Below, in pieces: positions 1 to 5,324 of a DNA stretch of 6,191 nucleotides (its first letter is position 1; every line of letters begins with the position of its first letter). Source of the stretch: Campylobacteraceae bacterium (GTDB lineage: Bacteria > Campylobacterota > Campylobacteria > Campylobacterales > Sulfurovaceae); NCBI GenBank assembly GCA_027022775.1, contig JALVXO010000266.1, forward strand, positions 1 to 6,191, in the 5' to 3' direction. The translations under genes were made by a program, and so were the position numbers. Below the pieces are notes generated by a model. That model had not been told where the DNA came from. It made no database searches and saw only the letters and a program-made list of their open reading frames with translations.

Positions 1-218
1 ATAAAAAATATCAAAATAGCGGAGTTGGTAAAAAATTATTAAAATTTGCATTTCATAAAGCTTTGAAATTAAAAGAAGATTTTGGCTGTGTCGGTATAGT
101 GGTGGACGCTAAAGAAGAAGCTGTTAAATTTTATGAGCAATTTGGTTTTATTAAAATTAATACCGTTAAAAAACATTTAACAACTCCTATGTTTTTGTCT
201 ATTAAAGTTTTTCAATAA
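1..218 (+). CDS. GNAT-family N-acetyltransferase, C-terminal part (5' end outside window)
   Basis: The frame is open from base 3 to the TAA at 216-218 and encodes 71 visible residues; the start lies upstream of the window. The family transfers an acetyl group from acetyl-CoA to an amine. Near the visible N-terminus, QNSGVGKKLL fits the acetyl-CoA pyrophosphate-binding loop (Q/R-x-x-G-x-G), followed by a helix, a hydrophobic strand (VGIVVDA) and the classic C-terminal AVKFYEQFGF segment. The tail (TPMFLSIKVF) and the strand resemble the toxin-type GNATs of DUF1778/GNAT toxin-antitoxin pairs (TacT/AtaT-like), which acetylate aminoacyl-tRNA. That subfamily call is only inference, because the antitoxin would lie upstream and cannot be seen. 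The MFS gene starts 7 nt after the stop, so co-transcription is likely. Family confident, substrate unknown. Confidence 0.85.
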   Translation, partial: KKYQNSGVGKKLLKFAFHKALKLKEDFGCVGIVVDAKEEAVKFYEQFGFIKINTVKKHLTTPMFLSIKVFQ

Positions 219-225
219 ATTTCAA

Positions 226-1383
226 ATGAGTGCAAAAATAGAAAGAAATATTAATTTGATAAAATGGCTTTATATAACACAAGCTTTGGTGTTTGTGGGG
301 CCTGTTTTGGTATTGTATTTGCAAGGGCGCGGCTTGGGCTTGCCGCAGATATTGATGTTGCAGTTTATCTCTTCTGCTTTATCAATTCTGCTTGAGTTCC
401 CATCCGGTTATGTCAGTGATAAACTGGGGCGCAAAAGGACGCTTATTGCTGCTTACAGCTTTTTGGTTGCGGCGGTTTGGTTTTTTTTGATAAGCAAGAG
501 TTTTAACGGTTTTGCGGTTGCTGAAATTTGCTTTGCCTTGGGTTATTCGCTAATTTCGGGAACTTTAGAGTCGCTGCTTTTTGAATCTTTAAAAGCACTG
601 GGCAGAGAGAGTGAGTATGATAAGGTTTATGGCAGTATTAAGCATAAAATGTTTTTAACAATTGCATTTGCCGGGATTACTGGCGGTTTTATAGCTAAAT
701 TTGCAGGTTTAAAAGCAACAGTTCTGGCAACACTGATTGCTTTTGGCGGCTCTTTTGCACTATCGCTATTTTTGACAGATATAAAAGGAGCCAATAAAAG
801 GGCATTTAAAGAGGATATTAAAGATTTTGCGCTTATGTTTGGCAAAAAAGAGCTTATGTCTATAACCCTGTTTGTGGCGCTGACTTTTGCATTTAACCAG
901 GTAATTTTTTGGTATTATCAGCCATACTTTAAGGCGATAGATGTAGATTTGGCATATTTTGGGCTGCTTTTTGCTTCGTTTCAGATAGTTGCATCTTACG
1001 GTTCTAAATATGCCGATGCAATTATGCGCCGCTTTAGCAAAGAGCAGATATTTGCCGCAGTTGCAATTATGATACCTGTAAGTTTTATCGGCATGGGGTG
1101 GTTTTTTTCGTATGCGGGGCTGGCTTTTATTTATCTGCAGCAAATTGTGCGGGGTGTTTTTGATATTTTAGCCAGCAAATATGCCCATAAATATGCAAGC
1201 AGTGAGCTAAGAGCCACCACAATATCGTTTATGAAGCTGGCTCAAAAGCTATTTTACGCTGCAAATTTGTATCTGTTTGTGCAAATTAGCAAAGGGGTAG
1301 ATTTGCAGCACACATACTATGTAATGGCGGGAGTTTTGGCAGGATTGCTGGCACTTTTCTTTATAATTAAAAAGCTACTTTGA
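226..1383 (+). CDS. MFS (major facilitator superfamily) transporter
   Basis: This is a complete 385-residue inner-membrane permease, in the usual 380-420 residue range of small 12-helix MFS carriers. The sequence is a run of hydrophobic segments with short charged loops. MFS motif A is clear in the loop after helix 2 (G61-Y-V-S-D65-K-L-G68-R69-K70). Other features are an LLEFPSG segment at the end of helix 2 and a GYSLISGTLESLLFESL region around residues 106-122, typical of the drug/unknown-substrate MFS group. A charged central loop (about 184-209) separates the two six-helix halves. No Shine-Dalgarno sequence is visible before ATG 226; the start lies 7 nt after the GNAT stop, so translation may depend on coupling. 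No promoter was recognised in the short gap. The gene converges with uvrB (27 nt between stops). The substrate cannot be inferred; efflux is the usual guess for this group. Confidence 0.9.
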   Translation: MSAKIERNINLIKWLYITQALVFVGPVLVLYLQGRGLGLPQILMLQFISSALSILLEFPSGYVSDKLGRKRTLIAAYSFLVAAVWFFLISKSFNGFAVAEICFALGYSLISGTLESLLFESLKALGRESEYDKVYGSIKHKMFLTIAFAGITGGFIAKFAGLKATVLATLIAFGGSFALSLFLTDIKGANKRAFKEDIKDFALMFGKKELMSITLFVALTFAFNQVIFWYYQPYFKAIDVDLAYFGLLFASFQIVASYGSKYADAIMRRFSKEQIFAAVAIMIPVSFIGMGWFFSYAGLAFIYLQQIVRGVFDILASKYAHKYASSELRATTISFMKLAQKLFYAANLYLFVQISKGVDLQHTYYVMAGVLAGLLALFFIIKKLL

Positions 1384-1399
1384 TTAAATTCCATAAACC

Positions 1400-1421
1400 C
1401 TTTAAAGTTTTTAAAGCTTTT
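1400..1421. terminator. possible weak bidirectional terminator between MFS gene and uvrB
   Basis: The convergent gap and the end of uvrB contain CTTTAAA (1400-1406), a 3-nt loop, TTTAAAG (1410-1416) and then CTTTTT on the + strand. The stem has only two G-C-capable positions, so it is thermodynamically weak. Its place between two converging stops is the main argument for it. Confidence 0.25.
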
Positions 1422-3387
1422 TAATTTTTGCTATCTCATCACGCAATCTTGCGGCTTCTTCGAAATCTAACCGTTTTGCGGCAGCAAGCATTTTTGCTTT
1501 AAGTTCTTTTATAATTTTTTGGCGCTCGGCTTTTGGCATTTTGTTTGCGCGGCTTGCGCGGTTGTAAATTTCTCCGCTCTCTTCAACTTTTAAGTTTGTA
1601 TCAAGCGCCCTTTTTGTGGTTTTTGGAGTAATGTTGTGCTTTTTATTATACTCAAGCTGTTTTTTGCGTCTAGCTTGTGTAATCTCTATGCACTCTTTCA
1701 TAGAGTTTGTAACATTTTTTGCAAACATCAGCACTTTGCCGTTTACATTTCTCGCAGCCCTTCCTGCGGTTTGTATCAGCGCGGTTGTAGAGCGCAAAAA
1801 GCCCTCTTTGTCGGCATCTAAAATTCCAACAAGAGCAACTTCGGGCAAATCAAGCCCCTCGCGCAGCAGGTTTATTCCAACCAGCACATCAAATTCACCC
1901 ATACGCAGGGCGCGGATTATCTGGTTGCGCTCTATTGCATCTAAATCGGAATGCATATACCTTGTTTTAATACCCAAATCGTTATAAAAGGTTGTAAGCT
2001 CTTCTGCCATTTTTTTGGTAAGTACGGTTACTAGCACCTTATCTCCGCGCTGAATAACTTTTTTAATCTCATCATGCAGTTTTGCAACCTGGTTATCGCT
2101 GTCTAACACCTCTATTTCTGGGTCAAGCAAGCCTGTTGGGCGCACAATCTGTTCGGCAATTACTGCAGAGTTTTGCATCTCAAATTCACCCGGCGTTGCC
2201 GAAACAAAAAGGTAGGACGGAGCTTTATTTATGTATTCCTCAAATTTAAGCGGGCGGTTATCCAGCGCGCTTGGCAGCCTGAAACCGTGCTCTACAAGCA
2301 CCTCTTTTCGGCTCCTGTCGCCTGCATACATTCCGCGAAACTGCGGCAGCGATACATGCGACTCATCAACCATTACTAGATAATCATCGCCATGCATCAT
2401 TTCAAAATAATCAAGCATAGAGTAAGGAGTCTCACCCGGTTTTTTGCCGGTTAAGTGGCGCGAATAGTTTTCGATTCCTTTGCAGCTGCCGGTGCTTTCT
2501 AACATCTCTAAATCAAACTCTGTGCGCTGTTTAAGGCGGTTATACTCTACCATGCGCCCCTCTTTTTTAAAAAATGCCAGGCGCTCGGCAAGCTCCTCTT
2601 CTATGCTTTTAATCGCCCGCGCCAGCCTATCTTTGCTTACAATAAACGGATTTGTCGAATAGATTGTAATCTCTTTGAAATCGGCAACTTTTTCGCCTGT
2701 TAGGGCATTAAAACTGTAAATTGCCTCTATCTCGTCGCCGAAAAACTCTATTCTGTAAGCCAGCTCTTCATTGTAAGCTGGATAGATATCTATAACTTCA
2801 CCGTTTACCCTAAAATCGCCTCTGTCAAAATATGCATCGTTTCGCTTGTAACCCATATCGACAAAACGCATTAAAAGCGCCCTTTGACCATACTCTTTGC
2901 CAACAGAGAGTTTTTGGACTATCTCTTTATAATCCTGCGGGCTTCCCAAACCGTAATTTGCAGAAACCGAAGCTACCACAATAACATCATCATGGCTTAA
3001 AAGGCTCGCCGTTGCCGATAGGCGCAAACGCTCCAGCTCTTCGTTAATAGAGCTGTCTTTTTCTATAAAAAGGTCTTGGCGCGGCAGATAGGCTTCTGGC
3101 TGATAGTAGTCGTAATAACTTATAAAATACTCCACATGGTTTTCTGGGAAAAAGCTTTTAAATTCGCTATAAAGCTGTGCGGCAAGGGTTTTATTGTGGG
3201 TCATTATAAGAGTTGGCTTGCCGGTTTTTTCTATAATATTAGCCATTGTAAAAGTTTTCCCAGAACCGGTAACCCCAAGCAGGGTTTGATAACGGTTTTT
3301 AGCCTCAATCGATTTTACAAGTTTATCTATCGCTTCAGGCTGGTCGCCTGATGGCTTATAATCGCTGTTTAATTTAAACTTTGCCAA
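1411..3387 (-). CDS. uvrB: UvrABC excinuclease subunit B
   Basis: UvrB takes damaged DNA from UvrA, verifies the lesion with its beta-hairpin and ATPase, and recruits UvrC for dual incision in nucleotide excision repair; it acts in the cytoplasm on DNA. The 658-residue product matches the family length (about 650-675). Visible landmarks are the N-terminal GDQPEAI Q-motif region (14-20), Walker A GVTGSGKT (38-45), and the tyrosine-rich beta-hairpin YYDYYQPEAYLP (91-102), which inserts between the strands. They continue with the DESH Walker B-type box (341-344), FVSATPG (394-400), the helicase motif VI region QTAGRAAR (539-546), and a C-terminal UVR domain (about 620-658), which contacts UvrA/UvrC. 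The start codon is TTG, read on the minus strand at 3387-3385; it is supported by the family N-terminus (M-x-KFKL) and by an AAAGGA site 5 nt upstream. Divergent from the small genes at 3556; convergent with the MFS gene. Confidence 0.99.
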   Translation of the reverse strand: MAKFKLNSDYKPSGDQPEAIDKLVKSIEAKNRYQTLLGVTGSGKTFTMANIIEKTGKPTLIMTHNKTLAAQLYSEFKSFFPENHVEYFISYYDYYQPEAYLPRQDLFIEKDSSINEELERLRLSATASLLSHDDVIVVASVSANYGLGSPQDYKEIVQKLSVGKEYGQRALLMRFVDMGYKRNDAYFDRGDFRVNGEVIDIYPAYNEELAYRIEFFGDEIEAIYSFNALTGEKVADFKEITIYSTNPFIVSKDRLARAIKSIEEELAERLAFFKKEGRMVEYNRLKQRTEFDLEMLESTGSCKGIENYSRHLTGKKPGETPYSMLDYFEMMHGDDYLVMVDESHVSLPQFRGMYAGDRSRKEVLVEHGFRLPSALDNRPLKFEEYINKAPSYLFVSATPGEFEMQNSAVIAEQIVRPTGLLDPEIEVLDSDNQVAKLHDEIKKVIQRGDKVLVTVLTKKMAEELTTFYNDLGIKTRYMHSDLDAIERNQIIRALRMGEFDVLVGINLLREGLDLPEVALVGILDADKEGFLRSTTALIQTAGRAARNVNGKVLMFAKNVTNSMKECIEITQARRKKQLEYNKKHNITPKTTKRALDTNLKVEESGEIYNRASRANKMPKAERQKIIKELKAKMLAAAKRLDFEEAARLRDEIAKIKKL

Positions 3388-3392
3388 GAGAA

Positions 3393-3398
3393 TCCTTT
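3393..3398 (-). promoter_or_regulatory. uvrB: ribosome binding site deciding the TTG start of uvrB
   Basis: Read on the minus strand, AAAGGA is followed by 5 nt (TTCTC) and then TTG. No ATG or GTG start with comparable spacing exists, and the TTG gives the conserved UvrB N-terminus. Confidence 0.75.
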
Positions 3399-3402
3399 TT
3401 AG

Positions 3403-3480
3403 TAAGGGTGAAGGGTGAGGGGGAAGCTAAAAAGGAAAAACAACTCCTTCAACCTTCAACCTTTTCGCCCTTCGCCCTTA
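3403..3480. repeat. heptamer-repeat inverted repeat (long hairpin) in the uvrB leader
   Basis: The left arm 3403-3418 (TAAGGGTGAAGGGTGA) and the right arm 3465-3480 (TCGCCCTTCGCCCTTA) are complementary over 16 positions, counting two G-T wobbles in RNA. Each arm is built of tandem 7-mers (GGGTGAA units; CGCCCTT twice), and the 46-nt loop carries another 7-mer pair (CAACCTT twice, 3449-3462). It lies between two divergent promoters and would be in the 5' leader of uvrB if that promoter lies to its right. It could be an intergenic repeat, a protein-binding palindrome or a transcription barrier; function unknown. Confidence 0.7.
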
Positions 3481-3491
3481 ATTTTCCAAAA

Positions 3492-3497
3492 TTTATA
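3492..3497 (-). promoter_or_regulatory. possible -10 box for uvrB
   Basis: The minus strand reads TTCTATAAATTT; TATAAA is a plausible -10 hexamer about 105 nt upstream of the TTG start. There is no TG extension and no recognisable -35. Transcription from here would place the heptamer hairpin in the uvrB leader. Weak evidence, based on position and AT-rich match only. Confidence 0.25.
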
Positions 3498-3516
3498 GAA
3501 TATTTTATTCATTTAA

Positions 3517-3525
3517 TGTTATTAT
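3517..3525 (+). promoter_or_regulatory. extended -10 promoter for the small-gene pair
   Basis: TG-T-TATTAT fits the extended -10 pattern of Campylobacterota vegetative promoters, which often lack a -35 hexamer and rely on upstream T-rich sequence (ATTTATAGAATATTTTATTC here). The predicted start is near 3532, about 24 nt before the ATG at 3556. A ribosome binding site AAAGGG (3544-3549) lies 6 nt before that ATG. Confidence 0.5.
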
Positions 3526-3555
3526 TAGCTAAAGAATTTTAATAAAGGGTAAAAA

Positions 3556-3789
3556 ATGACAGCTCTTGATAAATTAAAGGCAAAAATTGAGGAGTTAAAA
3601 AGCAATTATGAAGCTATAGCTAAAGAGAATGAAGAGTTAAAAGCCAAACTTGAAGATTGCGGAAGCGGAAGTGTGCAAGATGTGTCACAATTAGAAGCCG
3701 AAATAGAAAAACTTAAACAGGAAATTGAAGAGAAAGATATAGAGATAGAAAATATCCTAGAAAACATCGAAGCGCTGCTTGAAGATTAA
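3556..3789 (+). CDS. small coiled-coil protein of unknown function
   Basis: I do not recognise this 77-residue gene as a named family. ATG 3556 has AAAGGG 6 nt upstream. The product is almost entirely heptad-patterned and acidic: a first coiled-coil segment (about residues 4-33, KLKAKIEELKS...ENEELKAKLE), a short flexible hinge with the only cysteine (CGSGSVQD, 35-42), and a second coiled coil (about 45-76). There is no signal peptide or membrane segment, so it is probably cytosolic and oligomeric. Size and composition resemble ZapB-like cell-division coiled coils, but such short acidic coiled coils converge easily, so this is only a possibility. It shares a transcript with the 72-residue gene 23 nt downstream, and both are divergent from uvrB. 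Clean coding signs (SD, heptads, tight spacing) make it a real gene. Confidence 0.8.
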   Translation: MTALDKLKAKIEELKSNYEAIAKENEELKAKLEDCGSGSVQDVSQLEAEIEKLKQEIEEKDIEIENILENIEALLED

Positions 3790-3812
3790 AAAACTTAAGA
3801 AAGGAGCATAAA

Positions 3813-4031
3813 ATGGACTTAACTATTAGCATAAAAGGCTTAAGAATTAAGGCAAAAAAGTTAGATAACGACTTTTACGACTTTATAAAAGCAGATTTAG
3901 AAAAGTCTGGAATAGACTTCAACAGAGACAACCCGACCGAAGCTCTATTTACCGCCTACCTGCGTTTAGCGGCTAAAATACACAATTACGATAAAGAGAT
4001 AGAAGGAATAATAAAAGAGATTGAAATCTAA
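3813..4031 (+). CDS. small conserved-looking protein of unknown function
   Basis: This is a 72-residue product with a strong AAGGAG site (3801-3806) 6 nt before ATG 3813. Predicted shape: a short N-terminal beta-hairpin (LTISIKGLRIKAKKL), a helix (NDFYDFIKADLEKSG), a loop (DFNRDNP), and a long C-terminal helix (TEALFTAYLRLAAKIHNYDKEIEGIIKEIE). No signal peptide or transmembrane helix is seen. The architecture, and a N-x-TE-x-L-x(3)-A-x-L stretch, loosely recall ZapA, a small FtsZ-ring regulator whose partner ZapB is a short coiled coil like the gene just upstream. I cannot confirm this, and the identity is low. It follows the coiled-coil gene by 23 nt, so the two are very likely one operon. 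No convincing terminator follows; the A-rich pilin promoter region begins at once. Confidence 0.78.
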   Translation: MDLTISIKGLRIKAKKLDNDFYDFIKADLEKSGIDFNRDNPTEALFTAYLRLAAKIHNYDKEIEGIIKEIEI

Positions 4032-4086
4032 AAAAATGTCAAAAAAATTAAAAAAAATGTAAAAAAAATAGCAGTTTAAGAAAAAA
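4030..4086. promoter_or_regulatory. phased A-tracts upstream of the pseudopilin promoter
   Basis: Runs of six to eight A begin at 4030, 4041, 4050, 4061 and 4081, which is close to one or two helical turns apart. They end shortly before the extended -10 at 4099. In-phase A-tracts bend DNA and can act as UP-like elements or as a binding surface for nucleoid proteins. The arrangement is seen in the sequence; the regulatory role is inference. Confidence 0.5.
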
Positions 4087-4098
4087 TTAACCATTTTC

Positions 4099-4107
4099 TG
4101 GTAAAAT
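4099..4107 (+). promoter_or_regulatory. extended -10 promoter of the first pseudopilin gene
   Basis: TG-G-TAAAAT fits the extended -10 consensus, with T-rich CATTTTC just upstream. The predicted start is near 4114, leaving a leader of about 32 nt that contains AAAGGA (4135-4140) 5 nt before ATG 4146. The match is stronger than the other candidates on the left half of the window. Confidence 0.6.
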
Positions 4108-4145
4108 TCTCATGTAAAAAAAATTTTATAAATGAAAGGATTTAC

Positions 4146-4601
4146 ATGAGACGTGGTTTTACAATGATCGAGTTAATCTTCGTGATCGTAATTATTGGTA
4201 TTTTGGCGGCAATCGCAGTGCCTAAATTGAGTGCAACAAGAGATGATGCAAAAGCTATGAAAGCTTTAGAAAACCTATCTACTTGTGTTAATGATATCAG
4301 ATCAAGTTATACAGCTACAGAAAATGAGACAACAGAAACTAGTGATGGTAATGGTGCCAAGGCATTTAACTCTTGCAAAAATGTTGTTTTAGATAAATGT
4401 TTTACAGTAGCAGGTGTACAAACTAAAGGAGAAGGTGCAGAAGGCAATATTACAGTAAAAAGAGATACTACACTGGACAATGGAGGTCAACAGTGGTGTA
4501 AAGCTGCAGCTAAATTTGCACATCAAAAAGGTTTCGTAGATAATGATGATGGTGCTGAAAAAGAGCTTTCGTTTGGTGGTTCTAGAATAGAAATCAATTA
4601 A
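4146..4601 (+). CDS. type IV pilin/type II secretion-like pseudopilin (prepilin-type leader)
   Basis: This 151-residue prepilin starts with the short leader MRRG, cleaved by prepilin peptidase before F5. Then come TMIEL with Glu at mature position +5 and an unbroken hydrophobic helix (about residues 8-25), which anchors the subunit in the inner membrane and packs in the pilus core. PKLSATRDDA continues the helix. The C-terminal globular part (about 45-151) has four cysteines (C47, C77, C85, C118), likely two periplasmic disulfides, plus WCKAAAKFAHQ and a final LSFGGSRIEI strand. AAAGGA lies 5 nt before the ATG. It is the first of two tandem paralogues and has its own promoter and terminator. 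In Campylobacterota such proteins serve type II secretion/competence-like machines; which one cannot be told here, since no assembly ATPase or platform gene lies in the window. Confidence 0.92.
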   Translation: MRRGFTMIELIFVIVIIGILAAIAVPKLSATRDDAKAMKALENLSTCVNDIRSSYTATENETTETSDGNGAKAFNSCKNVVLDKCFTVAGVQTKGEGAEGNITVKRDTTLDNGGQQWCKAAAKFAHQKGFVDNDDGAEKELSFGGSRIEIN

Positions 4602-4603
4602 TT

Positions 4604-4629
4604 AAAAGGCAGCTTTGCTGCCCCTTTTT
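4604..4629 (+). terminator. rho-independent terminator between the two pseudopilin genes
   Basis: GGCAGC (4608-4613), a TTT loop, and GCTGCC (4617-4622) form a GC-rich 6-bp stem. It is flanked by AAAA on the left and followed by CC and TTTTT (4625-4629). It begins 6 nt after the first pseudopilin's stop and ends 11 nt before the second ATG, so the second gene depends on read-through or an unseen promoter. Confidence 0.8.
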
Positions 4630-4640
4630 AGGTATGATTT

Positions 4641-5063
4641 ATGAAACCGGCTTTTACAATGATAGAACTTATTCTTGCAATAGTAATTATTGCTATACTG
4701 GCTGCAATTGCTACTCCAAAATTAAGTGCTACAAGAGATGATGCAAGAGCAGTAAAAGCCAAAATGAATTTAGCAGTCTGTTTAGGCGATATATCTTCTT
4801 ATTATACCGCCAGGGAAAAAGAGACTACAGGAAATAAAGATAACGCAAGCGATTTTACTAAAACTTGCAAAGATGTTGCAACAGACAGCTGTTTTATTAT
4901 AAAACTCTCGAATATTCAAGACGGCACAGTAGTTGTAGAAGATAATAGTTCAAACAATTCCCTGTGGTGCCAGCAATCTCAAAATTATGCTCATCAAGAA
5001 AATCTCTCTGCACCAAACCCAGGCAGAGAATTTAAATTTGGTAGCAACAAAATGAAAATTTAA
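4641..5063 (+). CDS. second pseudopilin, paralogue of the upstream gene
   Basis: A 140-residue prepilin with leader MKPA before F5, then TMIEL (Glu at +5) and a hydrophobic helix ILAIVIIAILAAIAT. The same PKLSATRDDA segment follows as in the gene upstream. Cysteines C47, C76, C84 and C110 align with the four of the first pseudopilin, and the motifs YYTAREKETT, TCKDVATDSCF, LWC...YAHQ and FKFGSNK pair with the same motifs there, so the two arose by tandem duplication. The residue before the cleavage site is Ala rather than the usual Gly; prepilin peptidases can accept this. The ribosome binding site is poor: only AGG at 4630-4632, right at the tail of the terminator. Expression is therefore expected to be lower than for the first gene, as for a minor pseudopilin. 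No partner genes are seen downstream; the repeat region begins 10 nt after the stop. Confidence 0.92.
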   Translation: MKPAFTMIELILAIVIIAILAAIATPKLSATRDDARAVKAKMNLAVCLGDISSYYTAREKETTGNKDNASDFTKTCKDVATDSCFIIKLSNIQDGTVVVEDNSSNNSLWCQQSQNYAHQENLSAPNPGREFKFGSNKMKI

Positions 5064-5073
5064 TCTTGGATAG

Positions 5074-5140
5074 GGGCTTAACTTTTAACTTTTTTACCTT
5101 CTCCGTAATGTAATAAGTTTCTCTCATCTCAAAGCTCCAG
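5074..5140. repeat. intergenic direct repeat, L block, copy A
   Basis: These 67 bp recur at 5401-5467 with a single mismatch (GTAATG versus GTATTG). The block begins GGGCTTAACTTTTAACTT, with a tandem TTAACTT unit, and ends CTCATCTCAAAGCTCCAG. It has no open frame with coding character. Together with the R block it forms the upstream region of a nuclease gene. Confidence 0.9.
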
Positions 5141-5150
5141 CTTTGAGATG
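5125..5150. repeat. perfect 12-bp palindrome, possible terminator of the second pseudopilin
   Basis: CATCTCAAAGCT (5125-5136), CC, AGCTTTGAGATG (5139-5150) is a perfect inverted repeat with a 2-nt centre, followed by CATATTAAAATTTT. It lies 61 nt after the second pseudopilin's stop and could end that transcript, although its T-run is imperfect. Copy B of the repeat lacks the right arm. AGCTTTG (5139-5145) can alternatively pair with CAAAGCT (5171-5177), so two hairpins compete. Confidence 0.6.
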
Positions 5151-5182
5151 CATATTAAAATTTTAGGTTACAAAGCTGAAGT

Positions 5183-5271
5183 TTCGTAGCCAGTAAAATT
5201 CCTCCCAATATAAACAAATCAACAAATAAAACACCCAGTTGCAAATTTTATGCTAAAATAACCAAAACACT
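5183..5271. repeat. intergenic direct repeat, R block, copy A (carries a promoter)
   Basis: These 89 bp are identical to 5626-5714. The block begins TTCGTAGCCAGTAAAATTCC and ends at CACT, close to the predicted transcription start. Beyond it the sequences diverge at once, both in the short leader and in the codons that follow. Confidence 0.95.
5251..5259 (+). promoter_or_regulatory. extended -10 promoter in R block copy A
   Basis: TG-C-TAAAAT matches the extended -10 pattern, with a predicted start near 5266. AAAGG (5275-5279) lies 6 nt before ATG 5286. It now drives only a truncated reading frame. Confidence 0.6.
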
Positions 5272-5285
5272 GCTAAAGGTTTATT

Positions 5286-5324
5286 ATGGGCAAAAAAGAT
5301 GTAATCTCCAAAGAGATACTAAAA
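5286..5324 (+). pseudogene. 5' remnant of an Rpn-like nuclease gene (13 codons)
   Basis: ATG 5286 begins a frame reading MGKKDVISKEILK, which matches the first 13 residues of the nuclease gene at 5734 (MGKKDIISKEILK) with one conservative change. At the DNA level 6 of 39 bases differ, mostly at third positions. After codon 13 the similarity ends abruptly; the frame runs on through unrelated sequence to a TGA at 5382-5384 (32 codons in all). The promoter and ribosome binding site are intact, so a short peptide might be made, but no function is implied. This is the stump of a paralogue whose body was lost. Confidence 0.8.

Noticed and set aside
627..1143. Minus-strand open frames inside the MFS gene
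   Set aside because: They overlap a well-supported membrane transporter in the opposite direction and have no family features.
1616..3351. Several + strand open frames of 60-123 codons inside uvrB
   Set aside because: They are antisense to a clearly conserved uvrB, have low-complexity or unlikely compositions, and lack ribosome binding sites of their own.
3403..3480. Riboswitch in the uvrB leader
   Set aside because: The hairpin is built of simple heptamers and shows no conserved aptamer motif.
4099..4115. Sigma-54 promoter for the pseudopilin (TGG...)
   Set aside because: TGGTAAAATTCTCATG lacks the TGGCA(C)/TTGC spacing of a -24/-12 promoter; the extended -10 reading fits better.
5125..5160. 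Definite rho-independent terminator of the second pseudopilin
   Set aside because: The palindrome is perfect, but the following sequence (CATATTAAAATTTT) is not a clean T-run, and part of it belongs to a repeat; it is kept only as a possibility.
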